Source: an uncultured Litoreibacter sp.
GTDB lineage: Bacteria > Pseudomonadota > Alphaproteobacteria > Rhodobacterales > Rhodobacteraceae
DNA length: 64,000 bases
Assembly: GCA_947492995.1 (NCBI GenBank)
Contig: CANLOU010000003.1
Location: forward strand, 372,001-436,000
Direction: 5' to 3'
Below are positions 61,746 through 64,000 of the stretch, piece after piece. Below the pieces are notes generated by a model. That model searched no databases, was not told the DNA's origin, and was given only the letters and a program-made list of their open reading frames with translations. How positions within the stretch are numbered: the first letter of the stretch is position 1; each line of letters begins with the position of its first letter. A program made the translations under genes and the position numbers.

Positions 61746-62138
61746 CTAGATTTTGCGCGCCAAAACAACGCCGTCCACATCGCCGTAGTAGCGCTTGCGC
61801 AGCCCGGCCTGTTGGAAGCCGAGGCTTTGGTACAGCGCGATGGCGGGCGCGTTGTCGGCAGCCACTTCCAGAAAGACCGAGGCGGCGTCGCCGCATGCGC
61901 CCAGAAACTCGGTGACCAAAGCGCGACCAAGCCCCGCGCGCCGCGCGTCGGGATGCACCGCAACGGTCAAAACCTCCGCCTCGTCCGCAACAATGCGGCC
62001 AAGCAGGAAAGCCTGCTGTCGCCGCAGATCAATTGCGCCTTGGGCCGTTGCCATGTCGCCAAGTTCTGCCGCCGACCAGGGACGCGGGACCGTGAAGCTC
62101 AGCCGATGTATCTCGGCCATCTCGTCAAGCGTCAGCAT
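61746..62138 (-). CDS. rimI: Ribosomal-protein-alanine N-acetyltransferase-like (RimI)
   Basis: 130 residues, a single GNAT domain: VLTVAVHPDARRAGLGRALV is the acetyl-CoA pyrophosphate-binding motif (QxxGxG-type, here RRAGLG), followed by AIALYQSLGFQQAGLRKRYY, the usual end of RimI. RimI acetylates the N-terminus of ribosomal protein S18. Its start overlaps the tsaB stop (TGATG), the common tsaB-rimI order. Confidence 0.9.
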   Translation of the reverse strand: MLTLDEMAEIHRLSFTVPRPWSAAELGDMATAQGAIDLRRQQAFLLGRIVADEAEVLTVAVHPDARRAGLGRALVTEFLGACGDAASVFLEVAADNAPAIALYQSLGFQQAGLRKRYYGDVDGVVLARKI

Positions 62139-62788
62139 CAGTCCAGAATGATCGGCGCGGGGTCGCGCGGCGGGGCCGCGTCGGCGGGGCGCAGGTAGTA
62201 GGGCGTGGGCCGTGCCTCCGGCACCACGTCCATCGCGGCGACATATCTCGCAATGGCCGAAGCCGGGGCGTATTTGGCCGGTCGCGCGGTCAGCCGCAAA
62301 TGGTCCGCAACATCATGCGAGCGGTGCCCGATGCAGACGCATTTGGGGTCGGTCGGGGCGGGGATGTCGCCAATCGCCATCTGCTTGGGCGGGGACCGCC
62401 AGTCGCGATGAATTTCGCTGACATAGACTTCGTTGCGGGACGCCTGCAGCGTCGCCACAATCGGCAAGGGGGCCGCAACGGTTAGCGCATCAAACAGGTT
62501 CACGCCCGTGGCGGGGATGCCCAGCGACAAGCTCAATCCGCGGGCCACCGACACGGCCACACGGATGCCGGTAAAATTGCCGGGCCCAACCCCAACCGCA
62601 ATTCCCGTTAGGTCAGAGTAGCTTACCCCCGCTTCTTCAAGCGTTTCGTCGATGAAAGGCATCAGCGCCTCCGCCTGGCCCTTCACCATGTCCTCATATT
62701 TGGCCGCGACCACGTCATCGCCAACCAACAGCGCCGTGCCGCAATAGGGGCCGGACGTGTCAAAGCCGAGGATCACCTTGTCAGTCAT
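62138..62788 (-). CDS. tsaB: tRNA threonylcarbamoyladenosine biosynthesis protein TsaB
   Basis: 216 residues from the ATG at 62788, giving MTDKVILGFDTSGPYCGTAL, the expected ASKHA-fold opening. The segment GIAVGVGPGNFTGIRVAVSV is the best-conserved TsaB stretch. It partners TsaD in forming t6A37 in tRNAs reading ANN codons. It overlaps the end of the GFA gene by eight bases and is followed by rimI. Confidence 0.94.
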   Translation of the reverse strand: MTDKVILGFDTSGPYCGTALLVGDDVVAAKYEDMVKGQAEALMPFIDETLEEAGVSYSDLTGIAVGVGPGNFTGIRVAVSVARGLSLSLGIPATGVNLFDALTVAAPLPIVATLQASRNEVYVSEIHRDWRSPPKQMAIGDIPAPTDPKCVCIGHRSHDVADHLRLTARPAKYAPASAIARYVAAMDVVPEARPTPYYLRPADAAPPRDPAPIILD

Positions 62789-63200
62789 GTGCCGCCGCAT
62801 TCAGCGCGTCTCGCCCGGTTCCATTGGACCCGGGCAAGCCAGCGGCGGGCACCCAATCATGCCGGCGTTCGGCAAAGCAGTGAAATTCCGGCTTAAGGCC
62901 GGATGCGTCCTCGATGACGCCAAGCGGCACCCAGGATTGGCCCGGCACATAGTCAAAGCGCCCCACCAGCGGGGAGCCGCACTTGGCGCAATTCCAGCGA
63001 TCCACGCCTTTGGCAAAGGATTTGCCCGGCCCAAGGGCTGCAAGCCCGTCCACCACATCATCGGCAAAGGCCGCAAAAACGGGCGCTGCCGCGCCGGTCC
63101 AACGGCGGCAGTCATCGCAATGACAATAGATGACTTGCAGGGGGTCCGCCATGAAGGACAGCGTGGCTGCCCCGCAATAGCACCGCGCAGAGCGGCCCAT
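62781..63200 (-). CDS. GFA/CENP-V-type zinc protein
   Basis: 139 residues from the ATG at 63200 (MGRSARCYCGAATLSF), which overlaps the nfuA stop (TGATG). The cysteine pattern of the glutathione-dependent formaldehyde-activating (GFA) fold is visible: CYCG near residue 7, CHCDDCRRWTG near 26 and WNCAKCGSPLVG near 70. It is a zinc-binding protein; enzyme activity in this family is mostly unproven. It lies between nfuA and tsaB. Confidence 0.85.
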   Translation of the reverse strand: MGRSARCYCGAATLSFMADPLQVIYCHCDDCRRWTGAAAPVFAAFADDVVDGLAALGPGKSFAKGVDRWNCAKCGSPLVGRFDYVPGQSWVPLGVIEDASGLKPEFHCFAERRHDWVPAAGLPGSNGTGRDALNAAAHD

Positions 63201-63757
63201 CAGGCCGCGACGGGACGCACTTCCAACACCTCGGGGATGTAGTGGCGCAGCAGGTTTTCGATGCCCATTTTCAGCGTCAACGTGGACGAGGGGCAGCCAG
63301 CGCAAGCGCCTTGCATATGCAAATAGACCACACCGCGGTCAAACCCGTGGAACGTGATGTCGCCCCCGTCTTGCGCCACGGCGGGGCGCACGCGGGTGTC
63401 CAAAAGCTCTTTGATCTGGCCAACAATCTCGCCGTCCTCGCCAGTATGTTCCGCGTGGCCCGACGATGCTTCACCCTCAACCGCTTTCGCGCCCGACTGG
63501 TAATGCTCCATGATTGCGCCAAGGATGGAAGGCTTGATGTGGTCCCACTCAACGCCGTCAGCCTTGGTGACGGTCACAAAATCCAGCCCCATGAACACGC
63601 CGGTGACGCCCTCAACCGCAAAGATGCGCGTGGCCAGCGGCGAGGAGCCCGCCGTGTCAGGCGTCGGGAAATCTGCGGTCCCCACTTCCAGCACTTCCTG
63701 GCCGGGCAGGAATTTCAGGGTCGCGGGGTTCGGTGTGGATTCGGTTTGAATGAACAT
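63200..63757 (-). CDS. nfuA: NfuA-type iron-sulfur carrier protein
   Basis: 185 residues: an N-terminal Nfu domain (MFIQTESTPNPATLKFLPGQ, to about 90) and a C-terminal NifU-like domain (about 105-185) with the cluster-binding CxxC in ACAGCPSSTLTLKMGIENLL. It stores and delivers [4Fe-4S] clusters to target enzymes. Together with the nearby Fe-S and lipoate-dependent enzymes it is a likely housekeeping supplier. Upstream, 84 bases separate it from the universal stress protein gene. Confidence 0.92.
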   Translation of the reverse strand: MFIQTESTPNPATLKFLPGQEVLEVGTADFPTPDTAGSSPLATRIFAVEGVTGVFMGLDFVTVTKADGVEWDHIKPSILGAIMEHYQSGAKAVEGEASSGHAEHTGEDGEIVGQIKELLDTRVRPAVAQDGGDITFHGFDRGVVYLHMQGACAGCPSSTLTLKMGIENLLRHYIPEVLEVRPVAA

Positions 63758-63841
63758 GAGCTATGCCAACCTTTTCTGTCAGGATTTGAATATGCGCTTT
63801 GAAAGCCCATTCGTCAAGGATTTAGAATTATTCTAATATGC

Positions 63842-64000
63842 TCAGCTGATCGCTTCAAGCCGCTCTTTGCTCAGGTCGCCCGGCACAATGGTGATGGGCA
63901 TCGGAAGGTTGCCAGAGCGCCGCGTCATCTCGGTGACCAAGGGGCCGGGGCCGCCGTCGCTGCCTGCGCCCAGCACCAACACGCCGACCTCCGGGTCGTC
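63842..64000 (-). CDS. Universal stress protein (UspA family), C-terminal part
   Basis: Only the last 52 codons are in the window; the gene continues to the right. The translation (DDPEVGVLVLGAGSDGGPGP, then LVTEMTRRSGNLPMPITIVP, ending DLSKERLEAIS) matches the C-terminus of alphaproteobacterial UspA-like proteins with the LGAG..GGPGPLV nucleotide-binding region. The TGA stop is at 63842-63844. Confidence 0.8.
   Translation of the reverse strand, partial: DDPEVGVLVLGAGSDGGPGPLVTEMTRRSGNLPMPITIVPGDLSKERLEAIS

Noticed and set aside
61543-61896. Extended start of the BMP-family binding protein
   Set aside because: The upstream part lacks a signal peptide and overlaps rimI; the ATG at 61542 has a ribosome binding site and a signal peptide.

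Overview
The window is a continuous piece of a high-GC (roughly 60%) alphaproteobacterial chromosome, almost certainly from the Rhodobacterales (roseobacter/Rhodobacter group). This rests on the ethylmalonyl-CoA pathway genes (ccr, ecm, mch, mcl2), the order mdh / sucCD / sucAB / lpd followed by mcl2, mch and sdhCDAB, a luxR-luxI pair directly downstream of ccr, a TIGR02300 acidic-tail protein and a CtrA-type promoter box. I see no phage, insertion sequence, CRISPR array or plasmid functions.

Layout. Positions 105-6211 (+) hold a GMC oxidoreductase, a TerC-family membrane protein and a TRAP transporter (binding protein plus fused DctQM permease). 6301-9958 hold a methyltransferase, then a minus-strand pair: HpaI-type aldolase and a cytoplasmic DMSO-reductase-family molybdoenzyme. 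After tRNA-Ala(GGC) come a TIGR02300 protein, a YgjP-type metallopeptidase and a GntR/FCD regulator. From 28913 down to 12201 the minus strand carries mdh and then a run of about 15 genes from sucC to lpd, in which sucC, sucD, sucA, sucB and lpd are separated by short unknown genes, many overlapping by ATGA or TGATG. From 29079 to 40588 the plus strand carries a TauE/SafE exporter, mcl2, nnrU, a DUF1737 gene, mch, two TM2 genes, a DUF1194 protein and the sdh operon, which has four unknown genes between sdhA and sdhB. 40618-46347 (mostly minus) holds deoD, two tandem fatty acid desaturases and ecm. 46544-54646 (+) holds an EfeO/M75 protein, a DUF4239 protein, a PlsB-like acyltransferase, ccr, a small ORF, luxR, luxI and a RecD-like helicase. 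54674-64000 (minus) holds a TIGR02186/TauE pair, a BMP-type nucleoside-like ABC transporter operon, rimI, tsaB, a GFA protein, nfuA and the C-terminus of a universal stress protein.

How it fits together. Four ethylmalonyl-CoA pathway enzymes (Ccr, Ecm, Mch, Mcl2) lie within 21 kb and next to every TCA enzyme from 2-oxoglutarate to oxaloacetate except fumarase, so the region is a C2-assimilation/TCA island; the pathway epimerase, methylsuccinyl-CoA dehydrogenase and Mcl1 lyase are not here.

The most interesting observation is regulatory. A palindrome, GTGATCAC, occurs as a pair exactly 21 bp apart upstream of both sucC and sdhC, and once just before the start of the GntR/FCD gene at 11411. 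This looks like an operator set for one TCA regulator, plausibly an AkgR-type protein that also controls itself. Other regulatory candidates are two 11-bp-phased TGTATTT triplets (before lpd and deoD), CtrA-type boxes before the lux genes, and an inverted repeat covering the luxI ribosome binding site.
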